64,000 nucleotides of DNA, taken from NCBI RefSeq assembly GCF_002752675.1, contig NZ_CP024608.1, positions 5,766,001 to 5,830,000 of the forward strand, written 5' to 3'. Made by a program: the position numbers and the translations under genes. Origin of the DNA: Massilia violaceinigra. Lineage in GTDB: Bacteria; Pseudomonadota; Gammaproteobacteria; Burkholderiales; Burkholderiaceae_D. Below are positions 1 through 10,091 of the stretch, in pieces (positions within the stretch are counted from its first letter, which is position 1; each line of letters starts with the position of its first letter). The notes under the pieces are model-generated. The model ran no database searches and was not told where the DNA came from. It worked only from the letters and a program-made list of their open reading frames with translations.

Positions 1-3000
1 AAGCCACGGATTTTCACTTGCTGGTCGTTGCGGCCCAAGAATTCCATTGCGCCGTCGGGCAGCCGACAGCCCATGTCGCCGGTCTTGTACAGGCGCGCGC
101 CGGGACCGCCGCCGAAGGGGTCCGGCACGAAACGCTGCGCGGTCAGGTCGGGGCGATTGAGGTAGCCGCGTGCCACGCCAGCGCCGCCGACGTGAATTTC
201 GCCGGGCACGCCGGCAATCACTGGCTCGCCATGAGCGTCGAGCAGATACAGTTGCAGGTCGGGGATTGCGTGTCCGATCGGGCTGGCCTCGCGCCGGCCG
301 GCCAGATCGGCCGCCACGATGGGCCGGTACGTCACGTGGACCGTGGTTTCGGTGATGTCGTACATATTGACCAGCTGCGTGGCGGCGGCATCGCTGCGCG
401 CGAACCAGCGCGCCAGGCTTCCCACTTCCAGCGCTTCGCCGCCGAAGATGACGTGGCGCAGGCGGTGCGGTTGCGCTCCCTGCTGGTCCATCACTTGCAG
501 GAAAGCGCTCGGGGTCTGGTTGAGGACCGTGACGCCGCGTTCGCACAGCAAGGCGTAAAACGCTTGCGGGTTACGCGTGGTGAGGTAGGGCACGACCACC
601 AGGTGGCCGCCATGCAGCAGCGCGCCCCACAGCTCCCACACCGAAAAATCGAAAGCAAAGGAGTGAAACAGGGTCCACACGTCGGATGGGCCGAAGCCGA
701 ACCACGGCTGGGTGGCGCTGAACAGGCGCGCGACGTTGCCGTGTTCGACCATCACGCCCTTGGGCTGGCCGGTGGAGCCGGACGTGTAGATGACGTAGGC
801 CAGGCTGCGCGTCGTGGCGCCCGTGTGCTCCGGATTGAGCGGGGAAAGCGACTGCCATGGCTGCGCGTCGCCATCGATGGCGAGCACGCTGACCCCGTCC
901 GGAGCGGGAGCGGCGCCGCCGGCTTGGGTCAGCATCAGCAGGGGCGCGCTGTCACGCAGCATGTAGGCCAGCCGCTCGGCCGGATAGGCCGGGTCCATCG
1001 GAACGTAGGCGGCACCGGCCTTGAGCACGGCGAGAATGGCGACAACCATGTCCAGGCCGCGCTCCATGCAGATGGCGATGCGCTGCTCCGGGCCAGCTCC
1101 CAGGGTACGAAGATGGTGCGCCAGGCGGTTGGCCTGTTCGTTCAAGGCCGCGTAGGTGAGACAGTGATCCTCGTACGTCACCGCCACCGACTGCGGCGTG
1201 CGCGCGGCCTGCCGCTCGAACAGGTGGTCGATGCAGTGCTCCTGGGCGGGCGCCAGCGTGATCTGGCCATGCTCCTGGCGGCGCTCTTCGCGGTCGGCGA
1301 TGGCGATGCGCCATGCAGGCGTTTGCGGCGCCTGTTCGAGGGCGTCGACCATGCCTTCGAGCGCGCGCTGGAGGTAGCGGCAGATGCGGGCGGCATCGAC
1401 CGGGCGCGCGATCTGCACGCTCAGGTCGAAGTTTTCGCCAAGGTCGTCCACCGACAAGCCAAACGGATAGTTGGTGCGCTCGTGCGCCGACAGCATTTCG
1501 ATGCCGCTGCGCCAGCCGGAATCGTCGTTGCGGTCGATCCGCTCGTTGGCGCTGTGGCGGTAGTTGAGCAAGGCGGTAAACAGGGGCACGCTATTGGGCA
1601 GCGCGCTGCATCGCTGGGCCAGGGCCAGGGGCGCGTGCTCGTGCTCCATCAATCCGGCCAGCAGCGCGTGGGTCTGGCGTACGCCATCGTGCACGCTCAC
1701 CTCGCCCAGCATGACGCGCAGGGGCAGCGTGTTGATGAACAGGCCCATGGCGCGGTCGGCGCCGGCGCCACCTTGCATGCGGCCGAACAGCACAGTGCCG
1801 AAAACCGCCTCGTCGCGCCCCGTGATCTTGGCCAGCACCTGGGCCCAGGCCCAGTGAAACAGGCTGGCCGCGCTGACGCCGGCCGCCCTGGCCTGGCGGC
1901 GCAAGCGCTGCGCCAGGGCCGGGGGCAGCTGCGCCCGGACTTCCTCGATGTTGCCACCGTCGCCCTTGATGTCGGTCAGGCCGAACGGCGCGGTCGGCTC
2001 GTCCACATCGCCGAGCATCTTGCGGAAGAACGCTTCGTGGTCGCGCGCCCTGCCCTCACGGCGCGCCTCGGCGACGAAATCGCGGAACGGGACCGGTTCG
2101 GACAGCGCGTCCGCGCGCCCGGCCTGGATCAGTCCCATTTCCTGGAACATGATGTCGAGGGTGGTGTGATCGAGGATCATGTGATGCATCAGCAGTTGCA
2201 GCATCCAGCTTTGCGATGCCTCGTCGAAGGCGGCAAAGCCGTGCAGCAGCGGTGCCTGGCGCACGTCGAGGCGGAAATGCAGCGGATCGGCGACGGCGCG
2301 CAGTTGCGCGGCGGTGTCGCCCGGCCCCAGGGCCGGCGTATCGACGGTGAAGCGCGCATGGCGCCACACCACCTGTACCGGTTCGTCCAGCCCTTCCCAC
2401 AGCACGGCGGTACGCAGCACGTCGTGGCGCTCGATGACCTGCTCAAGCGCGGCCACGAAGCCGTCCATGCGCGCGCGCGAGTCGAACGCCATCGTCGCCG
2501 ACGACAGATAAGGATCGCCCTCGGTCTGCAGCAGATGGTGGAACAGGATGCCTTCCTGCAGTGGCGCGACCGGATAGATGTCCTGGATATTGGCCATTCC
2601 GCCCGGTACCGTGCGGGCGATGCGCTCGACCTGGCCGGCGTCGAGCTTCACCAGCGGCAGCATGGCGGGCGTGATCGCGGTGCAGCCGGCCGGAATGGCA
2701 TTCGCAGGCACCGCGGCGATGACGCTCCCATGGCCGGCAGCATCGACCGCGCGCGCCAGCGCGGCCAGCGTCGGCTGCGAGAACAGGGTACGGATGTCGG
2801 CGGCCAGGTCCTGGCGGCGCATGCGCTCCATCAGCTGCACGGCCAGCAGCGAGTGGCCGCCGAGTTCGAAGAAATGGTCGTGGCGGCCGACCCGGTCGAG
2901 CTGCAGCAGCTCGGCCCAGATCGCGGCGAGCGCCGTTTCGGTCGCCCCTTGCGGCGCCTCATAGGCACGCTGGGCATACGCCGAGCCTTCCGGCGCGGGC

Positions 3001-6000
3001 AGCGCCTTGCGGTCCAGTTTTCCGTTAGGGGTGAGCGGCATGGCTACCAGCAGCACATAGGCTGCCGGCACCATATAGATGGGCAGCTGGCGCGCCAGGG
3101 CGTCGCGCACGGCCTGCGGGTCGACATCGCCGACCAGGTAGGCGACCAGGCGCTGCTCGCCCGGGCTGTCTTCGCGCGCCAGCACCACCGCTTCGCGCAC
3201 GCCGTCGTGGCGACTGATGTGCGTTTCGATTTCACCCAGTTCGATGCGCAGGCCGCGAATCTTGACCTGGTGGTCGTTACGGCCCAAGAATTCGATGGTG
3301 CCGCCGTCGAGCCAGCGCGCCATGTCGCCGGTCCGGTACATGCGCGCATCGGGCGTCCCCGCGAACGGGTCGGCCAGGAAGCGTTCTTCGGTCAGCTGCG
3401 GCTGGTTCAGATAGCCACGCGCCACGCTGGCGCCGCCGACGTACATTTCGCCGGCCACGCCCGGCGGCACCGGCCGTCCATGCCGGTCGAGCAGATAGAT
3501 GCTGGTGTTGGCGATCGGACGGCCGATATGGATCACCGGGTCCCCCGGAACAAGGCGGCCCGACGTGGCCACCACGGTCGATTCGGTCGGACCGTAATTG
3601 TTGACGACCTCGAAAGGCAGATCGGCAGCGGGGGCCTTGAGCAGGCGGTCGCCGCCGATCAGCAGGGTTCTCAAGCGCTCGTTGCCCTTGCGCTCGCGGC
3701 GCAATGCCACATCGGCCAGCGCGGTGACGAGGAAGCTGTTGTGCAGGTCCTGCCGCTCCCACCAGTCGAGCAGCGCGACCGGATCGCCTGCGGCGTCGGC
3801 CGGCGCCAAGGTCAGCACGGCGCCCATGCACAGGGGCGGCCAGACTTCCCAGGTGCAGGCGTCGAAGGCGATGCCCGCACTGCTCGAGGCCCGCTCGCCG
3901 GCGGCCAGCGGAAAGCTGTCGGTATGCCAGCCAACCAGGTTTGCCACGTTGCGGTGTTCGACCATGACGCCTTTCGGCTTGCCGGTCGAGCCGGACGTAT
4001 AGATCACGTAAGCGAGATGCGTCGATGCCAGGCCGTTCGCGGCGCGCCCGGGATTGGCCGCGTCAGCGTCGGCCCACGGCACGAACGCCGCATCGAGTTC
4101 GAGTACCGTGGCCGTCATGAGAGCGCGGCAGGCCGGCAGCCGTTCCTGCACCGATGCCTGGGTGAGCACCACCTTCGGACGGCAATCGTCGAGCATGAAA
4201 GCAAGGCGCTCGGATGGATAGTGCGGGTCGAGCGGCACGTAGGCGCCGCCCGCCTTGAGCGTGGCGAGCATGCCGACCACCAGCGCCACGCCGCGCTCCA
4301 GGGCCAGCGCAACGCGCGTGTCCGGCCGCACGCCGAGGCGCAGTAGGTGATGGGCCAGGCGGTTGGCACGCTCGTTCAGGTCGCGGTAGCTGAGCGTTTC
4401 TCCGTCCGCCTCCAGGGCGATCGCCGCGGGCGATTGCGCCGCGCGCAGCTCGAGCAGTTCATGCACGAACGACGCGCCGACTTCGCGCCGGGTGTCGTTC
4501 CAGGTGCGCAGCACTTCATGGCGCTGGGCGGCGTTCATTACATCGATGCGCGATGCCGGCGTTTGCGGTGCGTGTTCCAGCGCTTCGGCGATCTGCTCGA
4601 GCGCCGTATGCATATAGTCGCAAATCCGGTCCGCCGGCACCGGCAGCGCGATCAGGGTACTGAGCCGGAAATCGTGTTCCAGGTCGTCGACGCGCAAGCT
4701 GAATGGGTAGTTGCTCAGCTCCTGCACCGGCTCCATTGCAATGCCCTCGCCCCAGCGAACCGTGTCGAGCCCGACGCCGTGGCGGTAATTCAGCAGCGAA
4801 GAGAACAAGGGCGTGCCGTTCGGAAGCGCGCTGCAGCGCTGGGCCAGTGCCAGCGACGCATCTTCATGCATGACCAGACGGGCCAGGGCCGCGTGGGTGT
4901 CGCGCACGCTCTCCACAACGCTGGTGTCGCCCAGGCGGATGCGCAGCGGCAGCGTATTGACGAACAGGCCCATGGCGCGGCCGGCGTCGGCCCCGCCTTG
5001 CATGCGCCCATACAGGACCGTGCCGAAGACGATGTCGTCGCGCCCCGTTCCGCGCGCCAGTACCTGTGCCCATGCCGCGTGAAACAGGCTGGCCGGGCTG
5101 ACACCGAGCGCCCTGGCTTGCCGCCGCAAGCGTTGCGACAGGCTTGCGCCGAGCATGCGTTCGGCTTCGCGGATGGTGCTGCCGTCGCCGCGTACGTCGG
5201 CCAGGCCGAAAGGCGTGGTCGGCTCGTCGACGTCGCCGAGCATGTCGCGGTAAAAGGCTTCGTGCGCGGCCGCCCTACCCGTCTGGCGCGAACGCGCGAT
5301 GAAATCGCGGAACGGGACCGGCGGCGGCAGGGATTGCGCGCCGCCAGCCTGGATGGTGGCCACCTCGCGCAACAGGAGGGCCAGCGTGGCGTGATCGACC
5401 ACCATGTGATGCAGCAGCAGCTGCAGCAGCCAGCACTGCCGGTCGGCGTCGAAGGCGGCAAAGGCCCGCATCAGCGGCGCCTGGCGCAGGTCGAGGCGCA
5501 AGCGCCGCGGGTCGGTATGTTCGGCCAGGCCGGCTGCCGCCTCGCCATGCGCAAACGTGAGTACCTGCACGTCGAGCGGTGCGCTGCGCCAGACCACCTG
5601 CACCGGTTCCTTCAAGCCTTCCCACACGACGGCGGTGCGCAGCGCGTCATGGCGATCGATGACCTGCTGCAGCGCCTGCACGAAACCGTCCATGCGCTGG
5701 CGCGAATCGAAGGACCAGGCGGCAAGCAGCAGATAGGGATCGCCTTCGGTCTGCATCAGGTGGTGAAACAGGATCCCTTCCTGCAGCGGCGCCAGCGGGT
5801 AGATATCCTGGATGTTGGCCGCGCCGCCGGGTACTACCGCGGCGATCCGATCGATCTGTAGCGCGTCAAGTTCGATCAGCGGGAGCATGGCGGGGGTGAT
5901 GCTGGCGCAGCCAGTGGGAATAGCGTTCGGCGCGACCGGAGCGTCGGCGCGGCACGGTTCCCCATGTTCCACCGCCAGGGCCAGGGCGGCGATGGTCGGC

Positions 6001-9000
6001 TGGGCGAACAAGGTGCGGATATCGGCGGCGAGCGATGCGCCACGCATGCGTTCCATCAGTTCGACCGCCAGCAGCGAGTGGCCACCGAGTTCGAAGAAGT
6101 GGTCGTCACGTCCCACCGGCCCGCATTGCAGCAGGTCGGCCCAGATGGCGGCCAGTGCCTGTTCGAGCGGGCCTTGCGGCGCCGCGTACGGGCGCTGCGC
6201 AAAGGCGGACGCCCCGGGAGCCGGCAGCAGCTTGCGGTCGATTTTCCCGTTGGGGGTGAGCGGCAGCGCGTCGAGCGGCACGCACGCGGCGGGAACCATG
6301 TAGGCCGGCAGAGAGAGAGAGAGCGCAGCGCGCACCGCGCGCGCGTCGGCGGTCCCGGTGATATAGGCCACCAGGCGCGGATCGCCCGGGATATCTTCGC
6401 GCGCCAGCACCACCGCTTCGCGCACGCCGGGCTGGCACGCCAGTTGCGCTTCGATTTCGCCCAGTTCGATCCGCAGCCCGCGGATCTTGACCTGCTGGTC
6501 GTTGCGGCCCAAAAATTCGATGGTGCCGTCGTCCAGCCAGCGCGCCAGGTCACCCGTCCTGTACATCCGCGCATCGGGCGCGCCGGCGAACGGGTCGGCC
6601 AGGAAGCGCTCCCCGGTCAAGCGCGGCTGGTTCAGGTAGCCGCGCGCCACGCCGGCGCCGCCGATGTACATTTCGCCCGCTACCCCCACGGGAACCGGCT
6701 GGCCATGGCGGTCGAGCAGATAGATACTGGTGTTGGCAATGGGACGGCCGATGTGGATGACCGCGTCGCCCGGAAGAATGCGGCCGGACGTGGCGACCAC
6801 GGTGGTTTCGGTCGGTCCGTAGTTGTTGACGAGTTCGAAGTCGACATCGGCGGCGGGCGCCCTGGCCAGTCGGTCGCCGCCAACCAGCAAGGTGCGCAGC
6901 GGCCTGGCGGCGCGCGCATCGCGCTTCATGGCGATATCGGCCAGCGCGGTCACCAGGAAGCTGGTGTGCAGATCCTGCTGGTTCCACCAGTCCAGCAATG
7001 CAACGGGGTCGCCCGCGGCATCGGCCGGCGCCAGCGCCAGTACGGCGCCCATGCACAATGGCGGCCAGACTTCCCAGGTACAGGCGTCGAAGGCGATGCC
7101 GGCGGTACTCGAAGCGCGTTCGCCGGGGGCCAGCGGAAAGGTTTCGCAGTGCCAGCCGATCAGATTGACCAGGTTGCGGTGTTCGACCATCACGCCTTTC
7201 GGCTGCCCGGTGGAGCCGGACGTGTAGATGACGTAGGCCAGGTGCGATGAAGCCAGGCCATTCATGGCGCGCGACAGGTCGCCGCAGGGCTGTTGCTGCC
7301 ATGGCGGCAGCGGCGAGTCGAGTGCGAGTACGGTCATTCCGGCCGCCGGCTCGATGCCGTCCACCAGGCGCGACTGGGTCAGCAACACCGCTGCGCCGCT
7401 GTCGGCGAGCATCCAGGCGACGCGCACTGGCGGATAAGCCGGGTCGAGCGGCACATAGGCGCCGCCGGCCTTGAGCACGGCGAGCATGGCGATGACCATG
7501 TCCGCACCGCGTTCCAGGTAGAGGGCAACGGTCGCATCGGGCGCCACTCCCACGGTGCGCAGGTGATGCGCCAGCTGGTTGGCGCGCGCGTTGAGGGCGC
7601 CGTAGCTCAAGGCGCCGGCGCCGGACTCGATCGCGATGGCATCGGGCGCGCTCTGCGCCTGCCGTTCGACCAGCTGGTGGACGCAAACGTCTTGCGGGTA
7701 GTGGCGCGCGGTGGCGTTAAAGCCGGCGAGCACGCGTCGCCGTTCCGCAGCGCCCAGCAGCGGCAATGCGGACAATGCCGATGGGGCGCCGGCTGCCACT
7801 GCCTCGATCACGACGGCAAGCGCGCGTTGCAGCGCCGCGACATACGGGTAGGCCAGTACCTGCCTGTTCCAGTGAAAATCGAGTCGCGTGTGGGCTGCGT
7901 CACCGTGGACGAGCACTGCCAGCGCGGCATGTTCCAGGCCGTGGCCGAAGAACGCCGGGCCGTCTCCGCCAGCCTCGGACGCAGCATCGTCCACGCACAG
8001 GACCACGTCGGCCAGGCGCTGCGCCGCATCTGCGCGCCAGGCAAGACGCGACAGCGGGTAGCGTTCATGCGCCACACATAGCCCCACTTCGTCGGCTACG
8101 CGCCGCATGTTGTGGGCGAAGGTGTCGTCATCGCGCAAGCGGATGGTTACCGGAACGACCGTCGAGAAGCGCCCAAGCGCGCGCTGGTGTTGCCGTTCGA
8201 GGCCGATGACGACCGTGCCGCCGGCCGCCTGCATGCGGTCGAACCAGGTGGCGAGCGCCGTCAATAACACATCGGTCAGCGTGCAGGCATGCTCGCTTGC
8301 GGTTGCTTCAAGCCGCGCACGCAGCGCCGGCACGATGTGCCACGACACTGTGTTTGCCGCGCTGTTGTCGGGCGCACGGGCGTGTGGCGCGAACAGAGGG
8401 GCCGGTGGTACGGGAAAACGCTCTTGCCAGAAGGCCTGGTCGCGCGCGCAGGCGGCCGAGGCCAGATAGGCATCGTCCGCGCGCGACTGGTCGAGCAAGG
8501 GGTGCGCGGCCGGTGCGAGGACCTGTCCGGCATCGACAATGGCGCGATGGAGCAGCCGGAGGGCTGCGCTGTCGCAGACAAGAGGATGGCAGCGACATAC
8601 CCACGTGCCGTCCTGCGGGCCGGAGCGGACCAGCAGCAACTCCCAGAGCAGGCTGCCGTCGAGGGCGAAAGGCGCACTTTTCGCCTCTTCTATATAGCGC
8701 GCCGCGCGTTGCGCGCTGTCGGCGTGGCCCGACAGATCGACAATGCGTAGTGGCGCTTCGGCCGCCGCCAGGATATGCGGAACGGGAATGTTGTCGACCA
8801 CGCCGCCCGCCTGGACCAGCACCATGCGCAAGACATCGTGCGCATCGACCAGGCGCTGGAGAACGGCGCGCAAGTCCGACGGATCGCATGGCCGCGTTAC
8901 CGGACAAACCCATCCGGCGCTGCAGGAACAGCGATTGGCCAGATGCGCCAGGTTGGACCAGACTGCTTCCTGTGCGATCGAAAACCGTGCGGCCAACATG

Positions 9001-9044
9001 GCTGCGGGATAATCGGTATGCTTGTCTCCACTCGTCCGTTCCAT
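1..9044 (-). CDS. Non-ribosomal peptide synthetase, 5' part (C-A-T-C-A-T-C-A..., runs off the window)
   Basis: One open frame of about 3014 codons starts at ATG 9044, preceded by a good GGAGGAG ribosome site, and leaves the window without a stop. Domains by residue: degenerate condensation domain 1-450, adenylation A1 454-960, carrier T1 (LGGHSLL at 6069-6089), condensation C2 about 1030-1470 (HHMVVDH at 5391-5411), A2 about 1530-2020, T2 (LGGHSLL at 2844-2864), C3 about 2118-2570 (HHMILDH at 2166-2186), A3 from about 2605. Lining up A3-A5 with the GrsA pocket gives DAWFLGNVVK for A1 and A2 (the known Leu code) and DFWNIGMVHK for A3 (the known Thr code). C2 and C3 begin with HHLMQTEGD and HHLLQTEGD, the extra HH[IL]x4GD motif of dual epimerisation/condensation domains. 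The inferred product segment is D-Leu-D-Leu-Thr, possibly of a lipopeptide. Long open frames on the opposite strand here are shadows. Confidence 0.95.
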   Translation of the reverse strand, partial: MERTSGDKHTDYPAAMLAARFSIAQEAVWSNLAHLANRCSCSAGWVCPVTRPCDPSDLRAVLQRLVDAHDVLRMVLVQAGGVVDNIPVPHILAAAEAPLRIVDLSGHADSAQRAARYIEEAKSAPFALDGSLLWELLLVRSGPQDGTWVCRCHPLVCDSAALRLLHRAIVDAGQVLAPAAHPLLDQSRADDAYLASAACARDQAFWQERFPVPPAPLFAPHARAPDNSAANTVSWHIVPALRARLEATASEHACTLTDVLLTALATWFDRMQAAGGTVVIGLERQHQRALGRFSTVVPVTIRLRDDDTFAHNMRRVADEVGLCVAHERYPLSRLAWRADAAQRLADVVLCVDDAASEAGGDGPAFFGHGLEHAALAVLVHGDAAHTRLDFHWNRQVLAYPYVAALQRALAVVIEAVAAGAPSALSALPLLGAAERRRVLAGFNATARHYPQDVCVHQLVERQAQSAPDAIAIESGAGALSYGALNARANQLAHHLRTVGVAPDATVALYLERGADMVIAMLAVLKAGGAYVPLDPAYPPVRVAWMLADSGAAVLLTQSRLVDGIEPAAGMTVLALDSPLPPWQQQPCGDLSRAMNGLASSHLAYVIYTSGSTGQPKGVMVEHRNLVNLIGWHCETFPLAPGERASSTAGIAFDACTWEVWPPLCMGAVLALAPADAAGDPVALLDWWNQQDLHTSFLVTALADIAMKRDARAARPLRTLLVGGDRLARAPAADVDFELVNNYGPTETTVVATSGRILPGDAVIHIGRPIANTSIYLLDRHGQPVPVGVAGEMYIGGAGVARGYLNQPRLTGERFLADPFAGAPDARMYRTGDLARWLDDGTIEFLGRNDQQVKIRGLRIELGEIEAQLACQPGVREAVVLAREDIPGDPRLVAYITGTADARAVRAALSLSLPAYMVPAACVPLDALPLTPNGKIDRKLLPAPGASAFAQRPYAAPQGPLEQALAAIWADLLQCGPVGRDDHFFELGGHSLLAVELMERMRGASLAADIRTLFAQPTIAALALAVEHGEPCRADAPVAPNAIPTGCASITPAMLPLIELDALQIDRIAAVVPGGAANIQDIYPLAPLQEGILFHHLMQTEGDPYLLLAAWSFDSRQRMDGFVQALQQVIDRHDALRTAVVWEGLKEPVQVVWRSAPLDVQVLTFAHGEAAAGLAEHTDPRRLRLDLRQAPLMRAFAAFDADRQCWLLQLLLHHMVVDHATLALLLREVATIQAGGAQSLPPPVPFRDFIARSRQTGRAAAHEAFYRDMLGDVDEPTTPFGLADVRGDGSTIREAERMLGASLSQRLRRQARALGVSPASLFHAAWAQVLARGTGRDDIVFGTVLYGRMQGGADAGRAMGLFVNTLPLRIRLGDTSVVESVRDTHAALARLVMHEDASLALAQRCSALPNGTPLFSSLLNYRHGVGLDTVRWGEGIAMEPVQELSNYPFSLRVDDLEHDFRLSTLIALPVPADRICDYMHTALEQIAEALEHAPQTPASRIDVMNAAQRHEVLRTWNDTRREVGASFVHELLELRAAQSPAAIALEADGETLSYRDLNERANRLAHHLLRLGVRPDTRVALALERGVALVVGMLATLKAGGAYVPLDPHYPSERLAFMLDDCRPKVVLTQASVQERLPACRALMTATVLELDAAFVPWADADAANPGRAANGLASTHLAYVIYTSGSTGKPKGVMVEHRNVANLVGWHTDSFPLAAGERASSSAGIAFDACTWEVWPPLCMGAVLTLAPADAAGDPVALLDWWERQDLHNSFLVTALADVALRRERKGNERLRTLLIGGDRLLKAPAADLPFEVVNNYGPTESTVVATSGRLVPGDPVIHIGRPIANTSIYLLDRHGRPVPPGVAGEMYVGGASVARGYLNQPQLTEERFLADPFAGTPDARMYRTGDMARWLDGGTIEFLGRNDHQVKIRGLRIELGEIETHISRHDGVREAVVLAREDSPGEQRLVAYLVGDVDPQAVRDALARQLPIYMVPAAYVLLVAMPLTPNGKLDRKALPAPEGSAYAQRAYEAPQGATETALAAIWAELLQLDRVGRHDHFFELGGHSLLAVQLMERMRRQDLAADIRTLFSQPTLAALARAVDAAGHGSVIAAVPANAIPAGCTAITPAMLPLVKLDAGQVERIARTVPGGMANIQDIYPVAPLQEGILFHHLLQTEGDPYLSSATMAFDSRARMDGFVAALEQVIERHDVLRTAVLWEGLDEPVQVVWRHARFTVDTPALGPGDTAAQLRAVADPLHFRLDVRQAPLLHGFAAFDEASQSWMLQLLMHHMILDHTTLDIMFQEMGLIQAGRADALSEPVPFRDFVAEARREGRARDHEAFFRKMLGDVDEPTAPFGLTDIKGDGGNIEEVRAQLPPALAQRLRRQARAAGVSAASLFHWAWAQVLAKITGRDEAVFGTVLFGRMQGGAGADRAMGLFINTLPLRVMLGEVSVHDGVRQTHALLAGLMEHEHAPLALAQRCSALPNSVPLFTALLNYRHSANERIDRNDDSGWRSGIEMLSAHERTNYPFGLSVDDLGENFDLSVQIARPVDAARICRYLQRALEGMVDALEQAPQTPAWRIAIADREERRQEHGQITLAPAQEHCIDHLFERQAARTPQSVAVTYEDHCLTYAALNEQANRLAHHLRTLGAGPEQRIAICMERGLDMVVAILAVLKAGAAYVPMDPAYPAERLAYMLRDSAPLLMLTQAGGAAPAPDGVSVLAIDGDAQPWQSLSPLNPEHTGATTRSLAYVIYTSGSTGQPKGVMVEHGNVARLFSATQPWFGFGPSDVWTLFHSFAFDFSVWELWGALLHGGHLVVVPYLTTRNPQAFYALLCERGVTVLNQTPSAFLQVMDQQGAQPHRLRHVIFGGEALEVGSLARWFARSDAAATQLVNMYDITETTVHVTYRPIVAADLAGRREASPIGHAIPDLQLYLLDAHGEPVIAGVPGEIHVGGAGVARGYLNRPDLTAQRFVPDPFGGGPGARLYKTGDMGCRLPDGAMEFLGRNDQQVKIRG

Positions 9045-10091
9045 TCCACTCCTCCGAAGTTGATGCTCAGCAGCAAACTGTCTGCCTTTACAATGTCGTT
9101 AGTAACTTGGGCAAGGCTGAGCACGGGCACCATTCATATCGGATAAGTGGTCGGCGATAATCATGGCAGGCGTGCGAAACGATTATCGAGAGAACATTCT
9201 GCCGCGACCTCGGCGTTTATAACCGATGCCATTTCCCGTAATCGCATTATGTTTATTTTTATTAACTAAAATTCCGGCTTTATGATCGCCGCCACTGCTC
9301 CGGTGGCTTGCTGGCGTGTCTTTCCCCACCCGCGCGCGGTGTGGCTCCCTGCATGCGCAAGGGTGATAGTCAGATTAAAAAATGTTCTGGCTAGGTGGGC
9401 CCGGCGAGGGAATCGCAGCGGCTACACGCGTGACTGGCCAGGGAAAGAGGCAGATCGGGAAGACGGGAATCTCTGGATGTTCGATATTGTAGAAGGCACG
9501 ACATAAACTCATATCCTATGCAGGTGCATTGAAAAGCGTAAATATTCGTATTTCCCGGCGGCATAGCTATCAGCTCGCACAGCCAGAACAGTAAAGCAAT
9601 TATCACGGTTTGTCATTTTCTTTTTTTAATATGCGAATTGCATAAAAATTAATTTAATGAAATGAATATAGCGATAAAAAAGAATTATTTGCCGAATATT
9701 AAGTGACATTATCTTTTTACTGAGCAGCATCGATTAAATGCAGGAAATTTTTCTTGTGTCCATGGAGATGGGGAATATGGCAGCCGCTCTGAATTGGCTG
9801 TGACCAAGTGCGAGCCAGCGTCGCGCGGGGGCGGTACACGTATGCCGGCTATTCGCCAGCCGGACTTGCTGCGCGATGAAGGGCATGTGGATGTGCGGAT
9901 GGCGCCAGCCGCATTCGACGATCCGGTCGACCGGGCGGCCGCGGGGGTGAGAGGGCACCCGGCTGCTTCACCTGGACGAGTTGCTGCAAGTTGCAGGCAG
10001 CCATCCGTCAATCAGGTACAACGTGGCCCGCGCGAGGCCGATGGAGCGCAATATCGTGCCTGCCGCGCGTCACCTGCGCGTCATGCGGCGG
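9045..10091. other. 1.05 kb gene-free stretch with AT-rich core, upstream of the NRPS gene
   Basis: No reading frame here has a family signature or a convincing start. The part nearest 9045 must carry the leftward NRPS promoter, but I cannot place -35/-10 boxes with confidence. From about 9590 to 9730 the sequence is strongly AT-rich, in sharp contrast with the GC-rich surroundings. From about 9790 to 10090 it returns to GC-rich sequence with broken frames that could be decayed coding sequence. No tRNA, IS end or clear terminator was found. Confidence 0.5.

Noticed and set aside
18..7250. Very long open frames on the plus strand (1442, 504 and 428 codons)
   Set aside because: They lie exactly opposite the NRPS frame, have no family motifs and arise from GC-rich codon bias. 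The minus strand carries all NRPS core motifs in a single frame.
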